Below, piece after piece: positions 1-7,653 of a stretch of DNA of 18,208 nt. Each line of letters begins with the position of its first letter. The first letter of the stretch is position 1. The notes under the pieces are model-generated. The model did not search any database, had not been told where the DNA came from, and saw only the letters and a program-made list of their open reading frames with translations. The stretch comes from Candidatus Thorarchaeota archaeon (GTDB taxonomy: Archaea; Asgardarchaeota; Thorarchaeia; Thorarchaeales; Thorarchaeaceae), in NCBI GenBank assembly GCA_004524595.1, contig SDOA01000082.1:1-18208 (forward strand), written 5' to 3'. Made by a program: the position numbers and the translations under genes.

Positions 1-111
1 GTTGAAAAGGTTAACACACTGATAATGCCTGATGGGACTAAGAAGGCATTTGTGAAACTGGCACCTGAATATAGTGCTGCAGAGGTTGCGACCAACCTCG
101 GGATATTCTAA
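1..111 (+). CDS. rpl23: 50S ribosomal protein uL23 (L23), C-terminal end
   Basis: The first 36 codons of the window form the tail of archaeal/eukaryotic-type ribosomal protein uL23, which binds 23S rRNA near the polypeptide exit tunnel. The residues [18 protein letters not shown], then PEYSA and the ending ATNLGIF, are typical of the family. The start lies upstream of the window. The TAA stop is directly followed by the GGAGG that serves rpl2, so the two genes are closely spaced (12 nt) and surely co-transcribed. The order L23-L2 is the conserved archaeal S10-type order. Confidence 0.95.
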   Translation, partial: VEKVNTLIMPDGTKKAFVKLAPEYSAAEVATNLGIF

Positions 112-123
112 GGAGGCTGAAAA

Positions 124-846
124 ATGGGTAAGCGTATACTTGTACAGCGAAAAGGACGAGGTACCACTCAATGGAGGTCTCCAAGCCATAAGAAGATTGC
201 ACCAGCCCGTCATCCTAAGTGGGCTCCGGGCAAGACCTATGTTGGAAGCATTGTCAATCTTCTTCATGAATCTGGCAGAGGTGCGCCTCTTGCTGAGGTT
301 AAGTTTGAGGATGAAACCAAGATTCACTATATGGTTGCACCTGAAGGAGCATATGTAGGCCAAGTCATTGAATGTGGTGAAGATGCCAACTTGGCAAATG
401 GTAACACATTGATGCTCGAGTACATACCTGAAGGCACTCCTGTATACAATATTGAGGGTAGCCCGGGCGATGGTGGTAAATATGTCAAGTCATCAGGACT
501 TACAGCGACCATAATCTCAATAGACAAGACTAAAGCAATAGTCAGATTGCCAAGTGGAGGTCAGAAAGCCTTCAGTCCACGCTGCAGAGCTACAATTGGT
601 ATTGTTGCTGGTGGTGGCCGGTCTGAAAAACCATTCCTGAAAGCTGGCACTGTCTGGCACCACACACGTGGGAAGGCACGGAAATGGCCTGTTGTTCGTG
701 GTGCTGCAATGAATGCTGCATCTCATCCACATGGTGGTGGTTCACACCAGTCTCCTGGTAGACCAAGTACTGTAAGCAGACATGCTCCACCAGGTAGAAA
801 GGTAGGTAATATTGCGGCTAGAAGAACTGGTCGTAAGACAAAGTAA
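124..846 (+). CDS. rpl2: 50S ribosomal protein uL2 (L2)
   Basis: A 240-residue uL2, the usual archaeal length. This protein binds 23S rRNA near the peptidyl-transferase centre and supports subunit association. The sequence starts MGKRILVQRKGRG and carries the family core: the N-terminal OB-like part up to about residue 90, then an SH3-like part, and near residues 185-225 the Gly/His-rich loop with AAMNAASHPHGGG that reaches the catalytic centre. The ATG has a strong SD (AAGGAGG, 111-117) overlapping the rpl23 stop. The next ribosomal gene expected in archaea (S19) does not follow. Instead there is a hairpin terminator and an unrelated cell-division unit, so the ribosomal operon ends here in this genome. 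Confidence 0.98.
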   Translation: MGKRILVQRKGRGTTQWRSPSHKKIAPARHPKWAPGKTYVGSIVNLLHESGRGAPLAEVKFEDETKIHYMVAPEGAYVGQVIECGEDANLANGNTLMLEYIPEGTPVYNIEGSPGDGGKYVKSSGLTATIISIDKTKAIVRLPSGGQKAFSPRCRATIGIVAGGGRSEKPFLKAGTVWHHTRGKARKWPVVRGAAMNAASHPHGGGSHQSPGRPSTVSRHAPPGRKVGNIAARRTGRKTK

Positions 847-855
847 AAGGTAGAT

Positions 856-890
856 GAGAAGAGACAACTCTTCTCTCTCCTCCTCTTTTT
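856..890 (+). terminator. Hairpin plus pyrimidine/T tract after rpl2
   Basis: A perfect 8-bp stem GAGAAGAG / CTCTTCTC with a 4-nt loop (ACAA) lies ten bases after the rpl2 stop and is followed by a pyrimidine run ending in five T. Archaeal termination mainly uses the T-rich tract, so the hairpin may add to it or protect the mRNA end. It marks the end of the L23-L2 transcript before the RHH-ftsZ unit. Confidence 0.7.
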
Positions 891-965
891 GCATTTTGCA
901 AACATTGCGTGAGTATTACACACAGCCATATCTCCATACTTACTGGCTATCATAGAGGACTGAAA

Positions 966-1148
966 ATGCGTCTCATAGCTGTACACTTACCTGATAGGAT
1001 TCTGGCTGACATAGAGCAACTTGTGAGTAAAGGGCTCTATCCAAATCGTTCTGAGGCAATCAGAATCGCTATCCGCGACCTTCTAAAACGAGAGTTATGG
1101 GATCAAAGTATGGGTCAGAAAGAGAGGTCAAGTGAGGTCATAGGATAA
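966..1148 (+). CDS. Short ribbon-helix-helix regulator, CdrS-like, upstream of ftsZ
   Basis: A 60-residue protein of the CopG/Arc ribbon-helix-helix class. A beta strand (LIAVHLP, residues 3-9) is followed by helix A (RILADIEQLVSKG) and helix B starting at NRSEAIRIAIRDLLKRE, with the typical NRSEAIR turn. Such proteins dimerise and place the paired strands in the DNA major groove. I chose the ATG at 966, which has GAGG about 8 nt upstream, over an in-frame GTG at 909, because the extra residues look unlike the family. The stop overlaps the ftsZ start (TAATG), so the two are translationally coupled. In haloarchaea a short RHH protein, CdrS, sits beside ftsZ2 and controls cell-division genes. 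Equating this gene with CdrS rests on fold, size and position only. Confidence 0.85.
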   Translation: MRLIAVHLPDRILADIEQLVSKGLYPNRSEAIRIAIRDLLKRELWDQSMGQKERSSEVIG

Positions 1149-2407
1149 TGCGTTCATTTATTGACTCAGCAAGGGAAAATAGCCGCATTGAGAGAGGTTC
1201 CTCTACAGTACGTGATATCGGCCAAGCACGTATTGTTGTAATTGGTTGTGGCGGGGCTGGTAATAACACAGTAAAACGTCTAATGACGATTGGTATTCAA
1301 GGTGCTGAATGCATTGCAATCAACACTGACAGACAACACTTGGCTGTCACCACAGCTCATAGAAAACTTCTGATTGGCGAAAGGATTACCCGTGGTCTCG
1401 GAGCTGGCGGATATCCCCATGTAGGTAAAGCCGCAGCTGAAGAATCCACAGGACAGCTAACAGAGCTACTTCGTGATGCCGATCTTGTCTTTATTGCAGC
1501 TGGAATGGGTGGTGGAACTGGAACGGGGAGTGCTCCTGTAGTTGCAGAGATTGCAAAGAATAACGATGCTATTGTTGTTGGCGTAATTACAATGCCTTTT
1601 AATCTCGAACGCACGAGAATTGACAAGGCAAAGGCAGGCCTTGCCCGTCTTCAAGAGAACGTTGACACTGCTGTTGTTATTGACAATCAGAAACTAATGG
1701 AGCTTGTTCCAGATCTCCCTCTAGAGGAAGCATTTGGTGTTGCTGATGAAGTTTTGGCAAATATGGTGAAAGGGATTACTGAAACTATTACAATGCCTAG
1801 TCTCATCAACTTGGATTATGCTGATGTTAGATCGATAATATGTAACGGTGGTGTAGCTCTTGTTGGTCTCGGAGAGGCCACAGGAACTGATCGTGCAAAT
1901 GATGCTATCAAGAATGCTTTGAACAGTCCATTATTAGAAGTAGAATGGAGCGGTGCCACAGGTGCTCTAATCCACATCACCGGTGGTCCAGACATGAGCC
2001 TTGCAGAGGCAAATAAGGTGGGCGAGCTTGTTTCTGAAAAGATGAGTCTTGAAGCAAATGTTATCTGGGGCGCTCGCGTTGATCCCCGTCTAAGCGGCGT
2101 TCTTCGAGTCATGCTCATTCTTACTGGGGTCAAGAGTCCACAGCTATTACCTCGATCAAAAGAGGAATCAGGGATGTCTGTTGCAACAAAGAGATTGGCT
2201 GAGTTTGGCATTATTGGCTCTCAGACAACTTTGGGCTCTGCACAAGCGAGAGAGAGAGCATTTGGTAAAATTCCTGAAACATCACGCGGAACTTGGGAAG
2301 ATAGGCTCAAACCACTTGAGAAAACTCTAGCAGGTCGCAAGCAAAAAGTAGAACCCATCAAAAAGAAGAGCCTCGAGGAGCTTGGTCTAAAGCGGCTTCT
2401 GGAATAA
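1148..2407 (+). CDS. ftsZ: Cell division GTPase FtsZ
   Basis: A 419-residue tubulin-family GTPase that polymerises into the division ring at the inner membrane face. Visible motifs are the G1 glycine loop GCGGAGNN (33-40), the tubulin signature GGGTGTGS (121-128) and the T7 synergy loop NLDYAD (221-226), whose acidic residue completes the GTPase site of the next subunit. All key residues seem present, so it should be active. After the globular part (to about 330) comes a charged linker and a short C-terminal peptide ending LEELGLKRLLE, probably the docking peptide for a membrane tether such as SepF (inference). The ATG overlaps the stop of the RHH gene by one base. I did not assign it to the FtsZ1 or FtsZ2 branch. 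No sepF is in the window. Confidence 0.98.
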   Translation: MRSFIDSARENSRIERGSSTVRDIGQARIVVIGCGGAGNNTVKRLMTIGIQGAECIAINTDRQHLAVTTAHRKLLIGERITRGLGAGGYPHVGKAAAEESTGQLTELLRDADLVFIAAGMGGGTGTGSAPVVAEIAKNNDAIVVGVITMPFNLERTRIDKAKAGLARLQENVDTAVVIDNQKLMELVPDLPLEEAFGVADEVLANMVKGITETITMPSLINLDYADVRSIICNGGVALVGLGEATGTDRANDAIKNALNSPLLEVEWSGATGALIHITGGPDMSLAEANKVGELVSEKMSLEANVIWGARVDPRLSGVLRVMLILTGVKSPQLLPRSKEESGMSVATKRLAEFGIIGSQTTLGSAQARERAFGKIPETSRGTWEDRLKPLEKTLAGRKQKVEPIKKKSLEELGLKRLLE

Positions 2408-2436
2408 TTAAACCTAGCAGATGCTTTAAACCAAAC

Positions 2437-2453
2437 TTTTTTTGAGTTTTTTT
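2437..2453 (+). terminator. T-tract terminator after ftsZ
   Basis: Two runs of seven T (2437-2443 and 2447-2453) separated by GAG lie about 30 nt after the ftsZ stop. Runs of T on the coding strand are the main archaeal intrinsic termination signal. I see no strong hairpin before them. Confidence 0.6.
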
Positions 2454-2639
2454 AGCTTATCATCTCCTATGTTGGGGATGTTGATTTGTTCAATTGGCTT
2501 GGTTGTTATACGTCAACGAAAATTTATGAGTATGTAGATATCGTATTTTGAATCAGCAATTGGGCATTTTCTTGATTAGCTGAAACTAGTAAAAACATTT
2601 GGTAATAAACACCGCAGCAATGAATCTAGTTCAGACTAA

Positions 2640-2651
2640 CCTGAGCTCAGG
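2640..2651. repeat. 12-bp perfect palindrome between convergent genes
   Basis: CCTGAGCTCAGG is a perfect 12-bp palindrome in the AT-rich gap between ftsZ and the Sm-like gene. The rest of the gap (2408-2689) has no convincing gene on either strand. A weak A/T stem (CATAGA / TCTATG, 2678-2694) overlaps the stop of the minus-strand gene and could help end its transcript. The palindrome has no loop, so a protein-binding site is more likely than a hairpin, but its role is unknown. Confidence 0.35.
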
Positions 2652-2689
2652 AATTACCTTATATCTCATCCATTGTTCATAGATATTTT

Positions 2690-3124
2690 CTATGCAAGAC
2701 CATGTTCTTTGAGCCATTCATCTGCAATAGCAGCCACACGTTCATAGAGTGGACCTGTTCCATCAACGCCTTCTGGAGTAATTCTAATTTTATTCATGAC
2801 TAAAATTACACCGGTATCTGGATAGAATTTGACTCCTCCAGGAGGAAATGATTTTTCCAGTTCCTTTGCCAGACCTTCAAGACTGACCTCTCTCTCTGCT
2901 ACGGAGAACGAGAGAATATTACTACCATAAATGAAGATCTTTGGTATTTTAGAATTATTTCCTAAATCAATGACGTCCGACAGGACAATACTCAAAGTTG
3001 TAAGGTCGATTCCCTTGAGAGTTCCCGAATACGTTTTTCCATCTTTAATTATAACTTCTATTGTTGCTCCAACAACCGCTGCAAGTTCGCGATTGAAGGC
3101 TTTCATTGCTGCGACATCTGACAT
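2690..3124 (-). CDS. Archaeal Sm-like protein with C-terminal domain (SmAP3 type)
   Basis: A 144-residue Lsm/Sm-family protein. The N-terminal half is an Sm fold. Sm1 spans about residues 13-52, with TLKGIDLTTLSIVLSDV matching the canonical turn with a conserved Asp. Sm2 is at about 62-73, with the I-x-G-S-x-I pattern in IYGSNI. A further 65 or so residues (KFYPDTGVILVMNKIRITPEGV and a C-terminal helix) make it about twice the length of ordinary archaeal SmAPs and fit the SmAP3 group, described structurally from Pyrobaculum. Sm rings bind U-rich RNA, but the role of the SmAP3 group is poorly known. The ATG has GGTGA 7 nt upstream. The gene stands alone, convergent to ftsZ and divergent from the CPBP protease. 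Confidence 0.85.
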   Translation of the reverse strand: MSDVAAMKAFNRELAAVVGATIEVIIKDGKTYSGTLKGIDLTTLSIVLSDVIDLGNNSKIPKIFIYGSNILSFSVAEREVSLEGLAKELEKSFPPGGVKFYPDTGVILVMNKIRITPEGVDGTGPLYERVAAIADEWLKEHGLA

Positions 3125-3242
3125 ATAGTTTCACCACTAAAGCAAGTAGCTTACTGATTGTGGGCTGCGGACATCCAGTTTTAAAATTGCTGTTAGCGTC
3201 TGAACTACTCTCTTTTCAAGAATTTACTCGAATGTATCGGTG

Positions 3243-3250
3243 CTTAAATT
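3243..3250 (+). promoter_or_regulatory. Possible TATA box for the CPBP/7-TM pair
   Basis: The AT-rich stretch CTTAAATT lies about 52 nt before the ATG at 3300. With an archaeal start site some 25 nt downstream this leaves a leader of roughly 25-30 nt, enough for the purine-rich GAGG near 3288. It was judged by eye only. Confidence 0.25.
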
Positions 3251-3299
3251 GCATGGATGACGATAACATAACAGCTCACACTAGAAAAGAGGCCAGACC

Positions 3300-4274
3300 A
3301 TGACAATAACACAAATACTGGAATCAGTTGAAAAAGAACAGACGCCTTCTTCTACCTGGGCATCAACTGGTCTTCTCCAAATAGCAGGGATTATGCTAAC
3401 AATATCAGTAATCTGGCGGATTGTAGACCAATTTGTATTAGGTTTTGGCAGTACTTGGATGAATATCTTCCCCTCAAAATTATTCCCTTTTTTGATAATC
3501 CTAGGATTTTTTTGGAAATATCGTCAACAGGAAGTATCTTCAGTTCTTGGTCTGTCTAGAGAAAAAATTCGTGTTCACCTTCTAATTGGACTATTGATAG
3601 GAATAATCATTGCAATCGGAATCGATATAGGTGGCACTATTATCTATAACCTGCTTATTGATTCGACTTATCCTCTCCAGCTCCATGTGCTCAATGAAGG
3701 ATTACTCGGATACATGTTCATCTTTTTCTTAACGAATGCATTTCTTGAGGAAACACTATTCAGAGGACTATTGATTAATGCTTTAAAGATGCGTCAAAGC
3801 GTGAATATATCAATCATCCTTTCCGCTATTATTTTCGGGCTCTGGCACACTGGATGGCCTATAGTCAATGGAGCTATGGGTGGAGAAGTAATAATACAGG
3901 TTGTATCAATGGTCTTTTTCACAACAGTCCTTGGACTATTCTTTGGTATCTATTATCAACGGTTTAATTCTTCGAAATCCCTTGTTGGACCAATTATAGT
4001 CCATACAATCATCAATTTTGTTAGTGAATGTTTCAAAGTTGGTCCAGAACCAATCATTCAAGGTCCAGATCTAGTCTTTTCAAATAGTGGGTTAATGGCA
4101 ATCACATTTCTAATATTCTTTCTGATTTTTATTCCTCTTGGTGTGTTCCTATGGAAATACACGTTCGAACATGTAACTAGCCTTTGGCAGCAGTTTATTG
4201 GTAGAATCAACTACGAAGAACAAGAAGACTTGGCAAATGGAATTGATTATAGAAAAAATGACAAAGAGGTTTAG
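3300..4274 (+). CDS. CPBP-family intramembrane metalloprotease
   Basis: A 324-residue polytopic membrane protein of the CPBP (CaaX protease and bacteriocin-processing, Abi) family, zinc-type glutamate proteases that cut substrates inside the membrane. The three family motifs are in order: EETLFR (residues 150-155, the EExxxR motif), FGLWH (179-183, FxxxH) and HTIIN (235-239, HxxxN). All putative catalytic residues are kept, so activity is plausible. I count about eight hydrophobic segments. The N-terminal 20 residues and the charged C-terminal 35 residues are probably cytosolic. The substrate is unknown. The next gene starts 3 nt after the stop, so the pair is one operon and the 7-TM partner may be a substrate, chaperone or sensor (inference). 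Confidence 0.92.
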   Translation: MTITQILESVEKEQTPSSTWASTGLLQIAGIMLTISVIWRIVDQFVLGFGSTWMNIFPSKLFPFLIILGFFWKYRQQEVSSVLGLSREKIRVHLLIGLLIGIIIAIGIDIGGTIIYNLLIDSTYPLQLHVLNEGLLGYMFIFFLTNAFLEETLFRGLLINALKMRQSVNISIILSAIIFGLWHTGWPIVNGAMGGEVIIQVVSMVFFTTVLGLFFGIYYQRFNSSKSLVGPIIVHTIINFVSECFKVGPEPIIQGPDLVFSNSGLMAITFLIFFLIFIPLGVFLWKYTFEHVTSLWQQFIGRINYEEQEDLANGIDYRKNDKEV

Positions 4275-4277
4275 AAA

Positions 4278-4961
4278 ATGCAAACTGGTTACGAATTAGT
4301 AATTGCTTCAAGTATAGCAACAGTATTCCTTTCAAGTATTATTGGTGCCTATTTAGGGCGTAAATGGTACTCTCAAGATGTGCGGCTTCTGACAGACCTA
4401 CCATTGGTCTTTGCAATTGCTTTTGTAACCCAAGCTTTCAATATTATGATAGTCACTCTTCAACATATAGGGCTGCTAGATTCATCGATGATTTTCTTTA
4501 GAGTTCGCTCTATTGCAATTGGTGGTTCAGTTATTCCAATATTAGGTGCGCTCTTACAGATTTGGGCCCCCTCCATTCAGAGATTGCATAATAGGCTTGT
4601 CTATCTACTTACCATATACTGGGCATCTATTGCTCTCTTTGGGCCAAATGAAGAGTTAATCATGATCTCAACTATTCCAGTCATGGTAATTCTTGGGATT
4701 ATGATGATAGCTACTTTCATCATTACATGGAAAACTGGACGACTAAAAGAAGTAAGAAGCGAACTCATGGTTGTTTCTGTTCTATTCGGCTTAGCGAGCC
4801 AAGTTCTAAGAGTTCCACTACTATCTACCTCATTGTTCTTTATGCCTGATATCTTACTTACTATCTCAATGATTGTGACGGCAGTAGCTTTCGCTAATCC
4901 GTGGTATAAGAGAGAGACGAATTCAAGACCAGATGAACCTCCGCAGATGATTCCTATCTAA
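4278..4961 (+). CDS. Seven-helix membrane protein of unknown function
   Basis: A 227-residue protein that I do not recognise. Seven hydrophobic segments are visible at about residues 5-27, 38-60, 76-97, 103-121, 125-150, 160-180 and 187-206, followed by a short polar tail rich in Pro and charged residues. There is no signal peptide and no enzymatic or kinase domain. The layout resembles the free-standing 7-TM sensory modules found at the N-terminus of some signalling proteins, but no motif proves this. Its ATG lies 3 nt after the stop of the CPBP protease gene, and the SD (GAGGT, 4266-4270) lies inside that gene. Expression is therefore coupled and a shared job is likely. Confidence 0.8.
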   Translation: MQTGYELVIASSIATVFLSSIIGAYLGRKWYSQDVRLLTDLPLVFAIAFVTQAFNIMIVTLQHIGLLDSSMIFFRVRSIAIGGSVIPILGALLQIWAPSIQRLHNRLVYLLTIYWASIALFGPNEELIMISTIPVMVILGIMMIATFIITWKTGRLKEVRSELMVVSVLFGLASQVLRVPLLSTSLFFMPDILLTISMIVTAVAFANPWYKRETNSRPDEPPQMIPI

Positions 4962-5023
4962 GTAATGCCTTACATAAACACGCCTTCTGTTAGGTATTCC
5001 ATAATATGTATTGAAAAAGAAAT

Positions 5024-5056
5024 GGAGGAGTCAAAAAACTCTATAGTGACTCCTCC
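5024..5056. terminator. Bidirectional terminator between convergent genes
   Basis: A perfect 10-bp inverted repeat, GGAGGAGTCA (5024-5033) and TGACTCCTCC (5047-5056), with a 13-nt loop lies between the ends of the 7-TM gene and the minus-strand beta-helix gene. Read on the minus strand it is followed by a T-rich stretch (ATTTCTTTTT), which suits termination of the beta-helix transcript. It could also stop read-through from the plus strand. Confidence 0.7.
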
Positions 5057-5095
5057 TGCAACTCATACATTATATCATACACCTGTTATCAGTCT

Positions 5096-6466
5096 TCAAC
5101 CTCTTCTCTTCAAGAAGAATACAGCTACAACAACAATGACTACAACTCCTCCAACCCCAACTACTTCGAGCGGAAGCTGCAATTTAATGTGTCCATTATC
5201 TGTAGTTGTGATTGTTGTAGCGTTATTTGTTTCTGGTGAGGGCGGTATTGCATTTGGTGTGGCTAGCGGAAAAGGATCTTCATTTTCGGAAGCTCCATCC
5301 AATGTATATGGTACATCTACAATTTGGTCTGAATTATCATCTGGCGAAGCCCAATCATCATAGTAATTGTATACGAAAATATTTTCTTTACCATCATCAA
5401 AGATTTGTGTAGATTGACCGTTATTAATGAATACATTTCGTGTAATAGTCATGTTCTCAGCAGCAGATGCTGCTTTCAAACCATAGCCTGTACAGCCCTC
5501 TATATGGTTGAATCTGAATGTTGAATTTCCTCCTGATTGGATTTGGATACCATTACCATCACATCCAGAAATAGTATTGTTATGTATTAGATCGAATCTA
5601 CATTTTCTGACAACTATCCCGTCTTCACCGCCATCGTCAAGTGAATTATTGAATATCTCAAGATTATCTGATTCGAGAACATAGACACAATCACCTGAAG
5701 TGTTACTAATCTCATTGTGCATTATTGAAACTGTTGTTGAGGGACCTAAATGAATACCCAGACCTGTTACTGAATCAATCTCATTATCAGCTAACTCACA
5801 ATTAATTGTCGTACTCATAATCTGAATACCTGTACCATCATTGTCAATAATATGGTTCCCAGAGATTTCTGAGTCCACTCCCGTTAATATTCGAATTCCA
5901 GAACCGTCATTTCTTCTGAGAGTATTATCTGAGATCACGCATTTATTGATAAATCCAACACATTCAATGCCATGAAGAAGGTTGTCTTCAATGATGTTGT
6001 TTGTTATTACAACATCATAGATGTCTATCAACCAAAGACCTCTAAACCGATTGTGAATGAGATTATTTGTTACAAGTCCATTTCTTGAATTTGAAATCTC
6101 CATTCCGCACCAGACTTCGGAATTTGCTGGTCCATTAATCTCATTATCTGAAAACACCCAATAGAGATCTATATTCCTGATTTCGACTGAATGTGTGATA
6201 TCATAGAAGTAATAGCCAGTTATCATGTACGGAGACTCTTCAGTCCCTTCACCAGGCCACTTTTCTGCCTCAGCCAGAATCATCATCTCATCATTCCCAT
6301 CAAGCAGGATGGCTTCGTGGGGGCTATAGGCTCTTACAAAATCATCGTGTCCAATAAATTCTATTTGTTGTGATAGTGTTGTGGTCATGAATGGATTACT
6401 TGTAAAAAATAAAACAAGCCCAATCAGTAGGAGTAGTGTAATTCTCTCTTGTGTGAGGTTTTTCAT
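5096..6466 (-). CDS. Secreted, membrane-anchored right-handed beta-helix (NosD-like) protein
   Basis: A 456-residue surface protein. Residues 1-30 form a signal peptide (MKNLTQER then a Leu/Ile-rich core). From about residue 80 to 370 there are repeated short strands with Asn ladders and ends such as NNLIHN, NNIIEDN, DNTLRRNDGSGI, GNHIIDNDGTGI and HNTISG-type turns. This is the pattern of parallel beta-helix repeats (PbH1, NosD-like). Next comes a Pro/Thr-rich stalk near 400-425, then one hydrophobic helix (VVGVGGVVVIVVVAVFFL) and a KRRG stop-transfer end, so the helix is probably displayed outside the cell. I chose the ATG at 6464-6466 because it has GGTGAT 4 nt upstream and directly begins the signal peptide. 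The longer reading to 6565 would run through the probable TATA box. The ligand is unknown. Confidence 0.88.
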   Translation of the reverse strand: MKNLTQERITLLLLIGLVLFFTSNPFMTTTLSQQIEFIGHDDFVRAYSPHEAILLDGNDEMMILAEAEKWPGEGTEESPYMITGYYFYDITHSVEIRNIDLYWVFSDNEINGPANSEVWCGMEISNSRNGLVTNNLIHNRFRGLWLIDIYDVVITNNIIEDNLLHGIECVGFINKCVISDNTLRRNDGSGIRILTGVDSEISGNHIIDNDGTGIQIMSTTINCELADNEIDSVTGLGIHLGPSTTVSIMHNEISNTSGDCVYVLESDNLEIFNNSLDDGGEDGIVVRKCRFDLIHNNTISGCDGNGIQIQSGGNSTFRFNHIEGCTGYGLKAASAAENMTITRNVFINNGQSTQIFDDGKENIFVYNYYDDWASPDDNSDQIVDVPYTLDGASENEDPFPLATPNAIPPSPETNNATTITTTDNGHIKLQLPLEVVGVGGVVVIVVVAVFFLKRRG

Positions 6467-6511
6467 AGTATCACCTTGTAAATCTAATCTCATACTTTGA
6501 TACACCTCTAG

Positions 6512-6527
6512 GTTATAATAATAAAAA
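6512..6527 (-). promoter_or_regulatory. TATA box for the beta-helix gene
   Basis: On the minus strand the stretch TTTTATTATTATAA lies about 50 nt before the ATG at 6466. A start site some 25 nt downstream leaves a leader of about 25 nt that contains the GGTGAT SD, supporting the short start. The divergent gap 6467-6816 holds only this and the promoter of the oxidoreductase genes; I see no gene in it. Confidence 0.45.
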
Positions 6528-6769
6528 AGACAAGAGTTTGGAGCAACGGGCTTCAAATTTTGCAATAATTTGGTGATCCGAAGTAAACTAATAATCTCAC
6601 ACTCTTACGACACATTGTTTCATGATTTTTAGAGCGGAATAATAAGCAAAATCCGTAATGAAGAGAATAGTTAGTTAGATCCAGATTAACAATAATGTAT
6701 GTAATTCACTTTACAATGAAGGATGTTTAGCGTAGTGCATAACTACTTCTCAATTCCCTAAAGAATGGA

Positions 6770-6777
6770 TTATTAAC
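6770..6777 (+). promoter_or_regulatory. Probable TATA box for the korB-korC operon
   Basis: TTATTAAC, preceded by a purine-rich AAAGAA as a possible BRE, lies about 45 nt before the ATG at 6817. The expected start site near 6797 leaves about 20 nt of leader, which includes the GGTGA SD. The placement is by eye only. Confidence 0.4.
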
Positions 6778-6816
6778 TTAGCATATCACGGATGCAAGCG
6801 TCCAAGGGTGAATACA

Positions 6817-7647
6817 ATGTCATCTCAATCGAAGCACTTTGCAAGGCAGTATCTTAGGGAAGAGAGTCTCCCAACCACATTTTGTCCGGGATGTGGTGCA
6901 GGTGAGGTCAGCAATGCATTTCTCAAAGCAATAAAGGATTTGGGTCATGAAGATTTGAGCGGATTTGCTTTTGTTTCAGGTATTGGTTGTAGTTCTTGGA
7001 TTCCCTCCCCTCATTATAAAGGCGACACATTACATACAACTCATGGAAGAGCGATTGCATTTGCTACAGGGCTAAAGCTGGCTCAACCTGAGCTCAATGT
7101 AGTCATAATCAGTGGTGATGGAGACCTTGCCGCAATTGGTGGCAACCATCTCATTCATGCAGCTCGACGAAATATCGATATGACTGTCATATGTGTGAAT
7201 AATTATATCTATGGAATGACTGGCGGTCAAGTCGGTCCTACAACCTTTACAGGCGACCGTACTAGCACATCTCCTTATGGTAATCCTGAACGTCCCTTTG
7301 ATTTAGCAAGACTGGTCGCATCAGCTGGTGCAAATTATGTGGCTCGATGGACAACAGCTCATCCTGTACAAGCTTCACGAGCTATCAAAACTGCTCTTGA
7401 GCGAAAAGGATTCAGCTTTGTAGAAATGGTCTCCCAGTGCCCTACTGCGTACGGTCGTCGAACAAAATCTGGAGAAGGTCCTGAGATGATTGCTTGGTTC
7501 AAGAAGTTCCCTGTACGAAAGAAAGACGATCCGATAGATCTACGAACCCCTTCCCGTGATGGTGTAGACCTTGGGGTCTTTGCAGATAGGACTGAGATTG
7601 AATTCATCGAATCAATGAAAATAATCTACGCAAATGTGGAGCGTTAG
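6817..7647 (+). CDS. korB: 2-oxoacid:ferredoxin oxidoreductase, beta subunit (TPP-binding; KorB-like)
   Basis: A 276-residue beta subunit of a 2-oxoacid:ferredoxin oxidoreductase. These enzymes convert a 2-oxoacid plus CoA to acyl-CoA, CO2 and reduced ferredoxin, or the reverse. Numbered from the chosen ATG, CPGCG is at about 23-27 and IGCSSW at 56-61. The thiamine-diphosphate/Mg site GDGD is at 100-103 and is followed by the partner Asn pair in VNNYIYGMTGGQ near 128. The YGMTGGQ motif favours the 2-oxoglutarate (Kor) subgroup over pyruvate, though the substrate cannot be fixed from sequence alone. The ATG at 6817 is preferred to the GTG at 6808, because that GTG forms part of the GGGTGA SD. 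The gamma subunit gene follows after 6 nt; alpha and delta genes are absent. Confidence 0.93.
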   Translation: MSSQSKHFARQYLREESLPTTFCPGCGAGEVSNAFLKAIKDLGHEDLSGFAFVSGIGCSSWIPSPHYKGDTLHTTHGRAIAFATGLKLAQPELNVVIISGDGDLAAIGGNHLIHAARRNIDMTVICVNNYIYGMTGGQVGPTTFTGDRTSTSPYGNPERPFDLARLVASAGANYVARWTTAHPVQASRAIKTALERKGFSFVEMVSQCPTAYGRRTKSGEGPEMIAWFKKFPVRKKDDPIDLRTPSRDGVDLGVFADRTEIEFIESMKIIYANVER

Positions 7648-7653
7648 AAATCT

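Noticed and set aside
3106..3303. 65-residue plus-strand frame upstream of the CPBP gene
   Set aside because: It overlaps the 5' end of the Sm-like gene and the promoter region, has no SD and no recognisable content.
4965..5363. 132-residue plus-strand frame after the 7-TM gene
   Set aside because: It runs through the terminator hairpin and is antisense to the stalk and anchor of the beta-helix gene; its Thr/Pro runs are the reverse of that coding sequence.
6467..6565. N-terminal extension of the beta-helix protein to position 6565
   Set aside because: It would bury the signal peptide 33 residues inside the protein and would run through the probable TATA box; the ATG at 6466 has a clear SD.
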